Position numbers and translations under genes: made by a program
Part shown: piece by piece, positions 26,071 through 35,404 of the stretch
How positions within the stretch are numbered: position 1 is the first letter of the stretch
Layout: each line of letters opens with the position of its first letter
Notes under the pieces: generated by a model
What the model saw: only the letters and a program-made list of their open reading frames with translations
Told to the model about the DNA's origin: nothing
The model's database searches: none
Source: Chryseobacterium caseinilyticum
GTDB taxonomy: Bacteria > Bacteroidota > Bacteroidia > Flavobacteriales > Weeksellaceae
Direction of reading: 5' to 3'
Assembly (NCBI RefSeq): GCF_014837145.1
Contig: NZ_JACYFS010000005.1
Span: 62,001-126,000, forward strand
Length of the DNA stretch: 64,000 nt

Positions 26071-26667
26071 ATGTTCACAGGAATTATTGAAGCGGTAGGC
26101 GTTGTAGAGAAAATAGAAAGGAACGGCAGCAATATAGATTTCACATTATCGTGCCCGTTTACTCAGGAATTAAAAATCGATCAGAGCCTTGCCCATAACG
26201 GATGTTGTCTCACTGTAGTGAAAACTGAAGGAGAAAAATACGTGGTTACTGCTATTAATGAAACTTTAGAAAAAACAAATTTAGGAAACTGGGAAGTGGG
26301 CTCTGTGGTGAATCTGGAACGATGCACTGTAATGAACGGGCGGCTTGATGGGCATATCGTGCAGGGGCATGTGGATAAAACAGGAGAAATTACGGGAATT
26401 GAAAATAAAGATGGCAGTTATTTTGTTACAGTAAAATATAATTCAGAAGGTAACTTTGTTACTGTCCCTCAGGGATCGATCACTTTGAATGGAATTAGTT
26501 TAACGGTTGCAAAAAGTGATGATTCCGAATTTTCGGTGGCTATTATCCCATATACATGGGAATTTACCAATATGAATTCTTTAAAAACAGGTGACAGAGT
26601 CAACCTGGAATTTGATATTATAGGTAAATATATAGCTAAACTTCTACAAAGGAATGCCATTAAATAA
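26071..26667 (+). CDS. ribE: Riboflavin synthase (alpha subunit)
   Basis: Dismutation of two 6,7-dimethyl-8-ribityllumazine molecules to riboflavin. 198 residues from the MFTGII start, which is the universal N-terminus of the family; a longer upstream frame would run antisense into pdxA and pass the promoter. Two lumazine-binding repeats are visible, each with a G-x-V-N/ LE(R)C..G.L.GH motif (GHIVQGHVD near residue 95). No FMN riboswitch precedes it. Confidence 0.96.
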   Translation: MFTGIIEAVGVVEKIERNGSNIDFTLSCPFTQELKIDQSLAHNGCCLTVVKTEGEKYVVTAINETLEKTNLGNWEVGSVVNLERCTVMNGRLDGHIVQGHVDKTGEITGIENKDGSYFVTVKYNSEGNFVTVPQGSITLNGISLTVAKSDDSEFSVAIIPYTWEFTNMNSLKTGDRVNLEFDIIGKYIAKLLQRNAIK

Positions 26668-28108
26668 ATATAAAGGATACAGTTTGAGAAACCGGTTTTT
26701 CTTCGGATTTCTTCTCGTCTGTCTCCTCAGTGTTGCAGCATCCTCTCTGGTGCCCTACTTTGTACTGCGGAATAATGCTCTGAAGCAAAGCCGTACTGAC
26801 ATGCAGAATAAGACCAATACTGTAATGGCTTACTTTGATTATGCATTAAGTTTGGAAAATGTAGATACAAGTGATCTCAAAAGAGTTTTAGGTAACAGAA
26901 CTTTTGAAATTGCAGATATTAATAAGCATGATGTCATCATTTATGATTTAAAAGGAAATTATCTTCTTTCCAGCCGAGATTCAAGTCTCGTGGAGCAGAA
27001 AAAAATTCCTCTCCCTATTGTTAATAAAATACTTGCCGATAAAGCACGCTACGATGTGCGGGGTTATGATGCAGGAAAAGACGCTGTTTTTACATCTTCT
27101 TATTTACTGTTGAATAACAATAATCTGCAGCCGGTTGGGATCATGTACATTCCTCTTTATCACAATGAATCTGCTTATCTTGATGTTCTGCATCAGTTTT
27201 TGATTTACATGGCTATTGTAGATTTAATTCTGATTATTTTCAGTATTTGGTTCAGCTGGGTGATGTCTAACAATCTCGCGAAAAATATTACCAAGTTCTC
27301 AGATATGATTACACGGATCACTCTGTTTGAGAATGAGATGCGTCCCATCAGATATTATAAAAACGATGAACTTAATGCGTTGGCAAAGGCATACAACAGG
27401 ATGATTCTTCAGATTCAGAATCAGAAAGAACGTTTGCGGTTTAAAGCATCCGAAGAGGCATGGCGGGAAATGGCAAAGCAGGTTGCCCATGAAGTTAAAA
27501 ATCCTTTAACTCCCATGAAACTGACAATTCAGAACTTTGAGAGAAAATTTGATCCTCAGGATCCGAATGTTGCTGAAAAAGTAAAACAACTCAGCAAAAC
27601 CATGGTTGATCAGATCGACGTGATTGCCACTGTAGCTTCAGCCTTTTCTGAATTTGCCAAACTTCCGGAGAAAAATAATGAAGTCATCAACCTCAATACT
27701 GAAATCAACGATATACTTGGCGTCTTTAATGACGATCTCATTTATCTGCACGCCAATAAAAATAATATCATGATTAATATGGACAAGGTTTACCTTTCCA
27801 GAATCATAACCAATCTTGTTACGAACGCTACTCAGGCACGCAGTGATGAGCGTGAAATGATGATTAATATTGATATTGAGCAGTATCAGCGCCGCGTTGT
27901 TATTTCAGTTCAGGACAATGGAGTGGGAATTAATCCTGCAATGTTTGAGAAAATATTTGAGCCCAACTTCACCTCAAAAAACAGCGGAATGGGTCTTGGT
28001 CTTGCCATGGTAAGAAAGATGATTGAAGATTATAAAGGTGAGATCACTGTGAAATCTGAAGTCGGAAAAGGAGCAACTTTCATCATTACTTTACCTACCA
28101 ATCTTTAG
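26654..28108 (+). CDS. NtrY-like membrane sensor histidine kinase
   Basis: 484 residues. TM1 (about 14-37) and TM2 (about 180-204) enclose a ~140-residue periplasmic sensor; a HAMP-like linker, the H-box AKQVAHEVKNPLTPMK with the phosphorylatable H279, an N-box (NLVTNATQA), G1 (DNGVGI) and G2 (GMGLGLAMVRKM) follow. Resembles NtrY-type kinases. The ATG overlaps the ribE 3' end by 14 nt, and the stop overlaps the trmN6 GTG. No response regulator is adjacent, so the partner is unknown. Confidence 0.92.
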   Translation: MPLNKYKGYSLRNRFFFGFLLVCLLSVAASSLVPYFVLRNNALKQSRTDMQNKTNTVMAYFDYALSLENVDTSDLKRVLGNRTFEIADINKHDVIIYDLKGNYLLSSRDSSLVEQKKIPLPIVNKILADKARYDVRGYDAGKDAVFTSSYLLLNNNNLQPVGIMYIPLYHNESAYLDVLHQFLIYMAIVDLILIIFSIWFSWVMSNNLAKNITKFSDMITRITLFENEMRPIRYYKNDELNALAKAYNRMILQIQNQKERLRFKASEEAWREMAKQVAHEVKNPLTPMKLTIQNFERKFDPQDPNVAEKVKQLSKTMVDQIDVIATVASAFSEFAKLPEKNNEVINLNTEINDILGVFNDDLIYLHANKNNIMINMDKVYLSRIITNLVTNATQARSDEREMMINIDIEQYQRRVVISVQDNGVGINPAMFEKIFEPNFTSKNSGMGLGLAMVRKMIEDYKGEITVKSEVGKGATFIITLPTNL

Positions 28109-28806
28109 TGAAACCTTTCAGTTTTAAAAAGTTTAATATTCAGCAGCAAAAAAACGTCTTCCGGGTTGGAACAGATGGAGTTTTGCTGGGAGCTTTAGCA
28201 AATGTAAATGGTGCTCTCAAAGTTTTGGAAGTAGGCACAGGTACGGGTTTGATTTCTTTAATGCTGGCTCAGAGAAACAGTCAGGCTGATTTTTTAGGAA
28301 TTGATATCAACCCGGACGCTGCAGATCTAACTGGGATTAATTTTAAAAATTCTCCATTCCATTTAAGATTAAAAAATATTCTGCAGGATTTAAAAATTTT
28401 TGAAACCGAAGAAAAATTTGATCTAATTGTTTCCAATCCTCCTTATTTTGAAGAATCCTCCTCAGAAAAAGATAAAATAGCACGGCAGACAGTTGAATTG
28501 AATTTTAATCAGCTGATTTCAAAATCCGCAAAGCTTCTATCAGATAAAGGAATATTTTCCGTCATTATTCCTGCTGAAGTTGGGATCTATTTTATTGAAA
28601 CTGCCAGGGAAAATCAACTGTTCTTAAGCCGGAAAATCAATATCAGAGGAATTGAAAATTCTGCTTTAAAAAGATTTATTCTGGAATTTTCATTGCAGGA
28701 GAACAATTTCGAAGAATCTGAATTTATTATAGAAAAAAGTCCGAGACAATACTCGGACCAATATCTTGAACTCACAAAGGAGTTTCATGTTTTTAAAGCG
28801 AATTAA
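28108..28806 (+). CDS. trmN6: tRNA1(Val) (adenine(37)-N6)-methyltransferase
   Basis: 232 residues. SAM motif I EVGTGTG (41-47) and the N6-adenine catalytic motif NPPYF (110-114) within LIVSNPPYFEESS; the N-terminal FRVGTDGVLLGA is typical of YfiC/TrmN6. The start is GTG at 28108-28110, sharing its first G with the TAG stop of the kinase gene, which implies translational coupling. Convergent with ftsE, with 4 bp between the stops. Confidence 0.9.
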   Translation: MKPFSFKKFNIQQQKNVFRVGTDGVLLGALANVNGALKVLEVGTGTGLISLMLAQRNSQADFLGIDINPDAADLTGINFKNSPFHLRLKNILQDLKIFETEEKFDLIVSNPPYFEESSSEKDKIARQTVELNFNQLISKSAKLLSDKGIFSVIIPAEVGIYFIETARENQLFLSRKINIRGIENSALKRFILEFSLQENNFEESEFIIEKSPRQYSDQYLELTKEFHVFKAN

Positions 28807-28810
28807 ATTT

Positions 28811-29521
28811 CTATTCAAACAGTTCCGCTGTATCCAGCACAGAAACCTTTCCGTCCTCGCATCTGATTGCTTCTCCAGGGAAGTTCTGAATCATATGGTA
28901 ATCATGTGTTGCCATTACCACTGCAGTGTGGCTGTCTTCAGCAACTTTTTTTAGAAGCGTCATAATTTCATTGGATGTTTCAGGATCTAAATTTCCTGTG
29001 GGCTCATCTGCCAAAATCAAATCAGGATGGTTCAGAAGGGCTCTGGCGATAGCGATACGCTGCTGTTCTCCACCAGAAAGCTCGTGAGGCATCTTGTGTT
29101 TTTTGCTCTTCATATTTACGCTGTTCAACACTTCGTTGATGCGTTCATCCATTTTTGTTTTATCACTCCAGCCGGTTGCTTCAAGTACGAATTTCAGATT
29201 TTTTTCAACTGTTCTGTCAGACAGCAGCTGGAAATCCTGAAATACAATTCCTAATTTTCTTCTCAGATTGGGAATCTCTGAAGCTCTCAGTTTTGCAAGA
29301 TCAAATCCTACAACAGAACCGTGTCCGCCAACCAAAGGAATATGTCCGTAGAGTGTTTTAAGTAAAGAACTTTTACCGGAACCGGTCTTTCCGATCAGGT
29401 AGCAGAATCTTCCTTTTTTGATATTTAAATTTACATCAGATAAAACGGTAAAGTTTTTCTGGGCAATTTTTGCGTGTTCCAGATTGATGATGTTTTCACC
29501 CGTGATATTGCTATGTGGCAT
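28811..29521 (-). CDS. ftsE: Cell-division ABC ATPase FtsE
   Basis: 236 residues. Walker A GKTGSGKS (44-51), Q-loop IVFQDFQLL, signature LSGGEQQR, Walker [13 protein letters not shown] and a switch His in ATHDYHMI. The sequence around Walker A and the 'GVVFQ(D)' region fit FtsE better than LolD. FtsEX regulates peptidoglycan hydrolases at the septum. ftsX is not in the window, so the pair is split. Confidence 0.85.
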   Translation of the reverse strand: MPHSNITGENIINLEHAKIAQKNFTVLSDVNLNIKKGRFCYLIGKTGSGKSSLLKTLYGHIPLVGGHGSVVGFDLAKLRASEIPNLRRKLGIVFQDFQLLSDRTVEKNLKFVLEATGWSDKTKMDERINEVLNSVNMKSKKHKMPHELSGGEQQRIAIARALLNHPDLILADEPTGNLDPETSNEIMTLLKKVAEDSHTAVVMATHDYHMIQNFPGEAIRCEDGKVSVLDTAELFE

Positions 29522-29598
29522 GTTTCAGTTTTAAGATTTTAAAAATAATAAAAAGAAATTTTACTTTACAGAATTTTAGTAAATTTTAACAACAAAAA

Positions 29599-29625
29599 AT
29601 GCCTGAAAAGATAATTTTCAAGCAT
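29599..29625 (-). terminator. Terminator of rpmH
   Basis: Minus-strand hairpin atgcttgaaaa / ttttcaggcat with a 5-base loop and one mismatch, followed by a T-run; 24 bp past the rpmH stop. Confidence 0.7.
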
Positions 29626-29648
29626 GTTTTGTATATGATAATAAAGAA

Positions 29649-29807
29649 TTATCTCTTAGCGCGTGAAGCACTTACAGTTAAACTCTTTCTGCCTTTAGCT
29701 CTTCTAGCAGCCAAAACTCTTCTACCGTTTGGCGTAGACATTCTTTCTCTGAAACCGTGTTTGTTTCTTTTCTTTCTTTCTGATGGCTGGAATGTTCTTT
29801 TACTCAT
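29649..29807 (-). CDS. rpmH: 50S ribosomal protein L34
   Basis: 52 residues, beginning [19 protein letters not shown], with [20 protein letters not shown] at 23-42: unmistakable L34. The gene stands alone with its own strong promoter and terminator; the usual rnpA/dnaA neighbours are absent. Confidence 0.97.
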   Translation of the reverse strand: MSKRTFQPSERKKRNKHGFRERMSTPNGRRVLAARRAKGRKSLTVSASRAKR

Positions 29808-29850
29808 TACTATATGTTTAAAGCGTAATTATCTATTATTTTTCAGGTTG

Positions 29851-29881
29851 CAAAGATATATAAATTTTTATATCTAACAAA
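29851..29881 (-). promoter_or_regulatory. Promoter of rpmH
   Basis: Minus strand TTTG (29881-29878), 19-nt spacer, TATCTTTG (29858-29851); 5' leader about 40 nt. Confidence 0.8.
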
Positions 29882-29962
29882 CTTATGTACTTTTTTTTTG
29901 AAATATTTAATCTGAATTTTTGTCCGTTTTTAATTCTCCCTCACCAAAAATTACCATTTTAT

Positions 29963-29970
29963 TATATTTG
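29963..29970 (+). promoter_or_regulatory. Promoter -7 box of the 30006 gene
   Basis: TATATTTG, 35 nt before the ATG. Confidence 0.5.
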
Positions 29971-30005
29971 CGGCAGATTATTAATTTTTTAAATATTTCT
30001 GCACA

Positions 30006-30857
30006 ATGACTGGAAGAATTTCTTTTTTGATTTTAATTTTTCATTTTATCTCGTTTTCAGCACAGGTCGAGAATGAAAATGAGTACAAAGACAGTATTTA
30101 TATTACTGAGGTGGAAGACAGCCATGAACCGTTTAAAGTTTTACATGCCGAGCCGCTCTACATCGATCTTATCCGTGATTTGGGAGCAAGAAAAGGAGAA
30201 CGCGAATGGAATTTGGGAATGGGTCTTATCGATAACAATAAATTTGATAAGTACGAAGCTTTGGTGGAATATGAGTGGGCACCCATCAACCGTTTGGGGC
30301 TTGAAGTGGAACTGCCGTTCAGTATTTATTCATCAGCAGATAGTCCCGGCACGAAACTTAATGGTCTGAAACTGGCTGCACAGTATACTTTTCTCGTTTC
30401 TGAAGCATCCAGTACAAGTATGGCCTTAGGTTATATTCATGAATTTGAAATGACTGAATTTAAAAATTATGGAAAAGGAAAATTTTTCACCGGAAATGTT
30501 TTCAATCCTTTTTTCGTTGCTGCAAAACGGTGGGGCAATAATTTTCATACGCTTCTTTACACCGGCCCGGTAGTACATCAGAGTTTTGGCAGTTCTTCAT
30601 CACATACTTCGTGGGAAATCAATTCAAATTTCCATTATATGATTGCAGGAACCCGCAATTTCATTGGTGTGGAATTCAATAAATCCATACACAGCGGTGA
30701 TTTTGATATGACTATCAGGCCGCAGATGCGTGTAGGTATCACCGATAATACGATGGTGGGAATTGTCACAGGTATTCCGCTTAACCGCGAAGATCAGAGA
30801 TTCAGCTCTTTTCTGAGGTTGATTTATGAACCTAAACACAAATCCACCGGAAGTTAA
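30006..30857 (+). CDS. Putative outer-membrane beta-barrel protein (HAEPL-type)
   Basis: 283 residues with a signal peptide (MTGRISFLILIFHFISFSA|Q). The mature protein has HAEPLYIDLIRDLGARKGE near residues 47-65, then alternating strands with aromatic ends (FEVELPFSIY…, ALGYIHEFEM, FFVAAKRWGN, RPQMRVGITDN), consistent with a ~10-12-strand barrel. I recognise the HAEPL…DLGARKGE motif as conserved in a family of unknown function but cannot name it. Monocistronic; 42 bp before nrnA. Confidence 0.65.
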   Translation: MTGRISFLILIFHFISFSAQVENENEYKDSIYITEVEDSHEPFKVLHAEPLYIDLIRDLGARKGEREWNLGMGLIDNNKFDKYEALVEYEWAPINRLGLEVELPFSIYSSADSPGTKLNGLKLAAQYTFLVSEASSTSMALGYIHEFEMTEFKNYGKGKFFTGNVFNPFFVAAKRWGNNFHTLLYTGPVVHQSFGSSSSHTSWEINSNFHYMIAGTRNFIGVEFNKSIHSGDFDMTIRPQMRVGITDNTMVGIVTGIPLNREDQRFSSFLRLIYEPKHKSTGS

Positions 30858-30872
30858 TTGACAAATTAAACA

Positions 30873-30880
30873 TATCTTTG
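30873..30880 (+). promoter_or_regulatory. Promoter -7 box of nrnA
   Basis: TATCTTTG, 19 nt before the nrnA ATG. Confidence 0.55.
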
Positions 30881-30899
30881 GAAACTCAAATTTAGAAAA

Positions 30900-31901
30900 A
30901 TGTTTACACCTGCAGAGCTTTCAGAAATCAAAAACCTTTTAACTCCTGAAAACAAAATCGTTATCCTGACCCATTACAATCCGGATGGTGATGCGATTGG
31001 TTCCAGTTTGGGACTGAAGCATTATCTTGCAGCAAAAGGTATTTCTGCTGAAGTAGTAGTGCCCAACGATTTTCCTAAATTTCTAAAGTGGATGCCGGAA
31101 GCAAAGAAAAATATCATTGCTGAATACAAAAGAAAGGTCGCTGCAGATCTGGTTTTTGAAGCTGATGTTATTTTCTGTCTTGATTTTAATTCTCCTTCAA
31201 GAATCGGAATTCTGGGCGATTGGCTTACGAAAGCAAATGCAAAAAAGATTTTGATTGATCACCATCAGCAACCTGAGAATTTTGATTTTGTTTATTCAGA
31301 TACCATCATTCCTGCAACCTGCCAGATGATTTATCATTTTATCGAAGCGATGGGAGATGAAAGTCTGGTAAATAAAGAAGTTGCAGATTGCCTTTATACA
31401 GGAATAATGACCGATACCGGAGGTTTCAGATTCCGTTCTACAAGTGCAACCACCCACAGAATTGTTGCCAATTTAATCGAAAAAGGTGCTGATCCTGCAC
31501 TGATTACTTCTAATACCTGGGATACCAACACGATTACGCGTCTTCAGCTGCTGGCTTTAATTTTAGGAAGAATTGAAGTGGTAAATGATACTGTTGCAGT
31601 TCTTTATCTTACACGAAATGAACTTAAGGAATATGGCTTCCAGAAAGGTGATACAGAAGGATTTGTAAATTATGGACTCAGCATTCTCGGCGTGAAGATG
31701 GCAGCATTTTTTATGGAAGATCTGTATGAAGATTTTATTAAAATTTCTTTCAGAAGTAAAGATGCGATCGATGTAAATCAGTTTTCAAGAAAATATTTCA
31801 ACGGTGGCGGGCACATCAACGCCGCGGGTGGGAAATCGCAAGAAAATCTTCAGGAAACGATTGAAACTTTCAAAGAAAGAGTTGTTGAGGAAGGATTTTA
31901 A
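30900..31901 (+). CDS. nrnA: DHH-family bifunctional oligoribonuclease / PAP phosphatase
   Basis: 333 residues. Degrades short oligoribonucleotides and/or 3'-phosphoadenosine 5'-phosphate. HYNPDGDAIGSSLGL (near 24) gives the first metal motif, FCLDFNSP and the DHH motif LIDHHQQPEN follow, TDTGGFRF lies in the middle, and the DHHA1 domain ends with GGGHINAAGG. All catalytic motifs are present. Confidence 0.93.
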   Translation: MFTPAELSEIKNLLTPENKIVILTHYNPDGDAIGSSLGLKHYLAAKGISAEVVVPNDFPKFLKWMPEAKKNIIAEYKRKVAADLVFEADVIFCLDFNSPSRIGILGDWLTKANAKKILIDHHQQPENFDFVYSDTIIPATCQMIYHFIEAMGDESLVNKEVADCLYTGIMTDTGGFRFRSTSATTHRIVANLIEKGADPALITSNTWDTNTITRLQLLALILGRIEVVNDTVAVLYLTRNELKEYGFQKGDTEGFVNYGLSILGVKMAAFFMEDLYEDFIKISFRSKDAIDVNQFSRKYFNGGGHINAAGGKSQENLQETIETFKERVVEEGF

Positions 31902-31963
31902 AGTGATTTAAATTTAAATAAAAATATTTGCGATGTGATTATCAGTCTAATTTATCGTACAAA

Positions 31964-32002
31964 AATAACCCTGCCAGCGCTTAAAACGCTGGTAGGGTTA
32001 TT
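31964..32002. terminator. Bidirectional terminator after nrnA
   Basis: 16-bp stem aataaccctgccagcg / cgctggtagggttatt with one G-U pair and a 7-base loop; the strongest hairpin in the window, between convergent genes. Confidence 0.85.
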
Positions 32003-32070
32003 TTATCAACTACTGAGTTCAGATATTTCCTGTAATTTAATCTTAGTTCTATCTATACCTTAACTTTAAC

Positions 32071-32862
32071 CTAAACCTTCCTGTATCCCTTTTCTTCAAG
32101 CTCTTTACAGGTATATTCATAAACCTCTTCAAACATAATATCAAGAGATTTTTTATTGAATAAACTGAATTTCGTCATTTTCGGAGGATCCAAAAAGATA
32201 TCGCATGAATTGACTTTAGCATAGACCGATTTGGCGATGGCAAGGTGTAAAATTCTGTCGAATTCTTTCATTAAACTCATCTTTTCCAGACTGTCGTAGC
32301 TGATGGAATTGACGTGAGAGGCTATTAAAAAATCACATTTGTCAACAATCGGTTCGATGGGTAAGTTATCTAAAACACCACCGTCGACGTAGATTCTGTC
32401 ATTCATTTTCACGGGAGGTAATACAAATGGAACGCTGGAAGAAGCGAGAAGAGGCCCGAAAAGTTCACCTTCTGAAAAGAAATCCACAATACCATGTGTA
32501 AGTTCTGTTGTGGCGACGTAAACAGGGATTTTTAAGATTTTAAAATCATCCTCCGGAAAATAGTCGGTGAAAAGTTTCAGGATGAAATTGGAGCTGAAAA
32601 TTCCGTTCTTGGAAAGTCGTAAAAATGATCTTGAGAAAAAAGTGGTTTTTCGCACAATGTCCATCATTTCATCAGGTGTTTTTCCGAAAGAGTAAAAGGC
32701 TGCAATGATTGATCCTGCGCTGGTTCCCGAGATGATGTCCGGCTTCAGACTGTATTCTTCAAGGGCTTTGAGGACGGCGATGTGGGCGATTCCGCGCATT
32801 CCTCCGCCGGATAAAGTAAGCCCGATAATCGGCTTCTTTTTTTGAAATGAAAATAATCCCAT
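32071..32862 (-). CDS. Patatin-like phospholipase (RssA-type)
   Basis: 263 residues, soluble. Oxyanion GGGMRG (19-24), nucleophile elbow GTSAG (46-50, Ser48) and the catalytic Asp motif DGG within YVDGGVLDNLP; this is the complete Ser-Asp dyad. Small cytoplasmic patatins hydrolyse acyl chains of lipids; substrate unknown. 33 bp downstream of the lipoprotein gene on the same strand, so possibly co-transcribed. Confidence 0.92.
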   Translation of the reverse strand: MGLFSFQKKKPIIGLTLSGGGMRGIAHIAVLKALEEYSLKPDIISGTSAGSIIAAFYSFGKTPDEMMDIVRKTTFFSRSFLRLSKNGIFSSNFILKLFTDYFPEDDFKILKIPVYVATTELTHGIVDFFSEGELFGPLLASSSVPFVLPPVKMNDRIYVDGGVLDNLPIEPIVDKCDFLIASHVNSISYDSLEKMSLMKEFDRILHLAIAKSVYAKVNSCDIFLDPPKMTKFSLFNKKSLDIMFEEVYEYTCKELEEKGYRKV

Positions 32863-32895
32863 GAATAAATTTAAGAGTAACTAAGATACTGTTTT

Positions 32896-33738
32896 TTACG
32901 GTTCGTCACATTCTGAATCAGTTTTTGTAAACAAAGATTCAAATTGCTTATTCATTTTTTCGTCATGTAAAGGTCTTTCCACATCCTGATTGGCGCAGTT
33001 TCCCCAACCGAAGGTGATTAAGTCTGCCGTTGCAAAATCTTTCCAGTCTGCAGATTGGGCGTTGCTTTCGAAATCACGCATTACTTTTGCTGGGTTACCG
33101 TTTCTTTTGCTCATTTCTCCCCGGAGCTTTCTCCATTCTTCCATAATTTCAGCATCAGAACTGTTCAGTGCTTTTGCGTAATTCTGGCAGTTTTTAGTAA
33201 AAGAATTATTCAGCAAAACCGAAGGATTGGAGAAACTTTCAATTTGAATTTTGTTCTTTTGGTAATCCTGCTTCAGCATCTTCAGATAAGCACTTTTGAT
33301 GTTTTGCCAGTATGGAGTTTTAACAACGACAAGATTTTCAAGATTTTTTTTGCTTTTCAGAAAATCGGCGTCGAGCTGTGCTAAAATTGCATCTTTTTCA
33401 CGACGTACTTTATACAAGTCCTGAGGTTTGAAAACAGAAGGAGTGCTTAATGAGATGCCCCCGTGATTAAACCAAAGCTTATAAGTATCCTCAATTTCGC
33501 GGCGTGAGTATGTATTGGAATCAAAATATCCTTTGTTGGTACACAGTTCCGTTATAAAATCAAAAGTTTCGATTTTAGCTTCTTTGCGACTGGTTGAATC
33601 AATTGCTTTGGAAACTGTCTCAGCTGAATCCTGCTGTTGTGTAGTCCTGTTTACGACAGCATTATGAGTTGGCGAAACCTCTTTTTTACAATTGCTAAGA
33701 AGTAATGCAGATGCAATTACCCAGATAGTTTTTCTCAT
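32896..33738 (-). CDS. Lipoprotein of unknown function
   Basis: 280 residues. The signal peptide ends in lipobox LLSNC (Cys17), followed by KKE, as in Bacteroidota lipoproteins. The body is helical and charged, with four later cysteines (e.g. ELCTNKGYF, KNCQNY, GNCANQ, SECDEP). No family recognised. Its ATG overlaps the stop of the upstream hydrolase by 4 bp, so the two are co-translated. Confidence 0.7.
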   Translation of the reverse strand: MRKTIWVIASALLLSNCKKEVSPTHNAVVNRTTQQQDSAETVSKAIDSTSRKEAKIETFDFITELCTNKGYFDSNTYSRREIEDTYKLWFNHGGISLSTPSVFKPQDLYKVRREKDAILAQLDADFLKSKKNLENLVVVKTPYWQNIKSAYLKMLKQDYQKNKIQIESFSNPSVLLNNSFTKNCQNYAKALNSSDAEIMEEWRKLRGEMSKRNGNPAKVMRDFESNAQSADWKDFATADLITFGWGNCANQDVERPLHDEKMNKQFESLFTKTDSECDEP

Positions 33739-34517
33739 AAAACTAATTTTTTAGGTAGATGATGCAGTAATTCTGTATTAATGATTTCTGCACAGATTGA
33801 GGGCTTCTCCCAATGCCCGTTATGTCCGCAATCGAGAACGTATGATTTGATATTGGTTCTGTCCGGAAGATTTTTGAGTAAAGATTCTGTTTTAACTGCG
33901 TTGTCGTGTTTGCCTGCAAGAATCAGTATTTTAATATTTAAATTTTCCAGAATATGTTTTTTGTCTGTACGCTCCACCATTCCCTTTACAGAAGCTAAAG
34001 CACCAAGATTATTAGTAGAAAGTGCAATTTCCAGAGCAGTTTCAATTTTACCTTCCAGAACGTCTCTTTCATTCGGGTTGAACAGGTTTGGAATTCCTGC
34101 TCTTGCGTAATGTGGGAAAGCGTCTTTGATGATTCTGTAGCTTTTGATGCGCTGTTCTTTTTTCTCTGCGTCGTCTTCCAGAAATGTGGAGAAAAATAAG
34201 GTTAGAGTTTTCAGTTTTTCAGCATATTTCTCAGCAAATGCGAGTGAAACATAGCCTCCCATCGAATGTCCAAGCAAATGGATATTCTCAAGATTCTGAT
34301 TTTCCAAAACTTTGTTGACTTCGTCTGCCATCATTTCCATTGTCTGAATATCTCCCATGATGTCTGATTTTCCGTGGCCCGGAAGATCAATTTTTAAAAG
34401 AGAAAACTGATCAGAAAGGGAAGTTTCCATTTCCTTCCATATCGTCGTGTTTTCCATGAAACCATGCAGAAGAACCAAAGTCTCTTTCCCGTTTCCTGTT
34501 TTTTCGAAGTGAAGCAT
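33735..34517 (-). CDS. Alpha/beta hydrolase (MenH-like fold)
   Basis: 260 residues from the ATG at 34517 (MLHFEKTGNGKETLVLLHG…). An in-frame ATG at 34550 would add 11 atypical residues, so the shorter form is preferred. Oxyanion HGFMEN, nucleophile GHSMGG, acidic residue in ILAGKHDNAV and catalytic His in CGHNGHWEKP complete the triad. Substrate unknown; possibly an esterase or lyase. First gene of a unit with the lipoprotein and patatin genes. Confidence 0.82.
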   Translation of the reverse strand: MLHFEKTGNGKETLVLLHGFMENTTIWKEMETSLSDQFSLLKIDLPGHGKSDIMGDIQTMEMMADEVNKVLENQNLENIHLLGHSMGGYVSLAFAEKYAEKLKTLTLFFSTFLEDDAEKKEQRIKSYRIIKDAFPHYARAGIPNLFNPNERDVLEGKIETALEIALSTNNLGALASVKGMVERTDKKHILENLNIKILILAGKHDNAVKTESLLKNLPDRTNIKSYVLDCGHNGHWEKPSICAEIINTELLHHLPKKLVL

Positions 34518-34618
34518 AAGTGTTGGTTTTTGTCGCGTATGAAGCATCAAAATTTAAACCGTTTACCGTTTAAATTTCATTTTTAATCTTAATGATTTTC
34601 TCAAATTTAAATAAAAAA

Positions 34619-34644
34619 ACCGCAAAGTGAAAATGCTTTGCGGT
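34619..34644 (-). terminator. Terminator of the orphan exbD
   Basis: 9-bp stem accgcaaag / ctttgcggt with an 8-base loop, followed by seven T on the minus strand. Confidence 0.8.
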
Positions 34645-34697
34645 GGAATGTTTTAAGATCAGTTATTTAAGATTAACCTAATTTTTAAGGTCAAAAA

Positions 34698-35216
34698 TTA
34701 TTGGGAAATGTTCTGATAAACTGTCTTTTCCCACGGCTTCAGCTCTGAAATTCCATAACGCAGTTTTTGTGAAGCTGAAACATTATCAAAGATATCTACA
34801 AAGTTTTTGTAGTTGGCATCCTGAGTGGGTTCAATGATTACTGTGAAATTCTCTTGCAGCGGTGCATTTTTATATGCTTCCGTTATAATTTTTGTTATTC
34901 CGGCATCTGTAAATTCTGTTTCTTTCAAATTCTCAGAATTGAGTTTGCCTGCGCTGCTCTGGTGATAAAATATCCGGTTTTCTTTGCCTAAAATGAACGT
35001 AATCTGATTCTTTTCGTTGATTTCTGTCTTTGTACCTGTAATGTTTTTAGCGGGCAATTTCACATCCATTGTATTGGGTTTTGAGAAATTGGTGGTAAAC
35101 ATAAAAAATGTGATTAAAAGAAAACCTAAATCTACCATCGGTGTCATATCGACTCTGATAGAAGCTTGTCTGGATCTGCGTTTTCCGTGTTTTTCCTGTT
35201 GTATTACTTCAGCCAT
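34698..35216 (-). CDS. Orphan ExbD/TolR-family biopolymer transport protein
   Basis: 172 residues. Short cytoplasmic N-terminus, then RVDMTPMVDLGFLLITFFMF with the membrane Asp that carries protons in the ExbB-ExbD motor; periplasmic C-terminal domain. It is a close paralogue of ExbD-2 at 51781-52329 (same MVDLGFLLITFFMFTT, FVDI and KPWEK blocks), but it has no ExbB or TonB neighbour and its own promoter and terminator. May join the main TonB complex as an alternative subunit or serve a distinct motor. Confidence 0.9.
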   Translation of the reverse strand: MAEVIQQEKHGKRRSRQASIRVDMTPMVDLGFLLITFFMFTTNFSKPNTMDVKLPAKNITGTKTEINEKNQITFILGKENRIFYHQSSAGKLNSENLKETEFTDAGITKIITEAYKNAPLQENFTVIIEPTQDANYKNFVDIFDNVSASQKLRYGISELKPWEKTVYQNISQ

Positions 35217-35267
35217 AATTTTCAGTTTTAAGATTATTATAAAAATGGATTATTTTGAAAATGAATG

Positions 35268-35275
35268 CAAATTTA
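35268..35275 (-). promoter_or_regulatory. Promoter -7 box of the orphan exbD
   Basis: TAAATTTG on the minus strand, about 52 nt before the ATG. Confidence 0.5.
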
Positions 35276-35404
35276 ATACCTTAAATGTTATTTGTTACTG
35301 AATTGTTAGTGTTTATTCTGTATTCGGTATCTGTTCCGTAATGTGAAAGCCGGAAATGTGATCAGAAATATTATTTTTCTTAAAATAATTTCAACAGGAG
35401 TAAA

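Noticed and set aside
26070..26071. Longer ribE frame from upstream of 26071
   Set aside because: The extra sequence runs antisense into pdxA and passes the promoter; MFTGII is the universal start of the family.
26654..28108. Sensor kinase gene as part of a ribE riboswitch-controlled operon
   Set aside because: No FMN riboswitch-like sequence was found in the 35-nt ribE leader.
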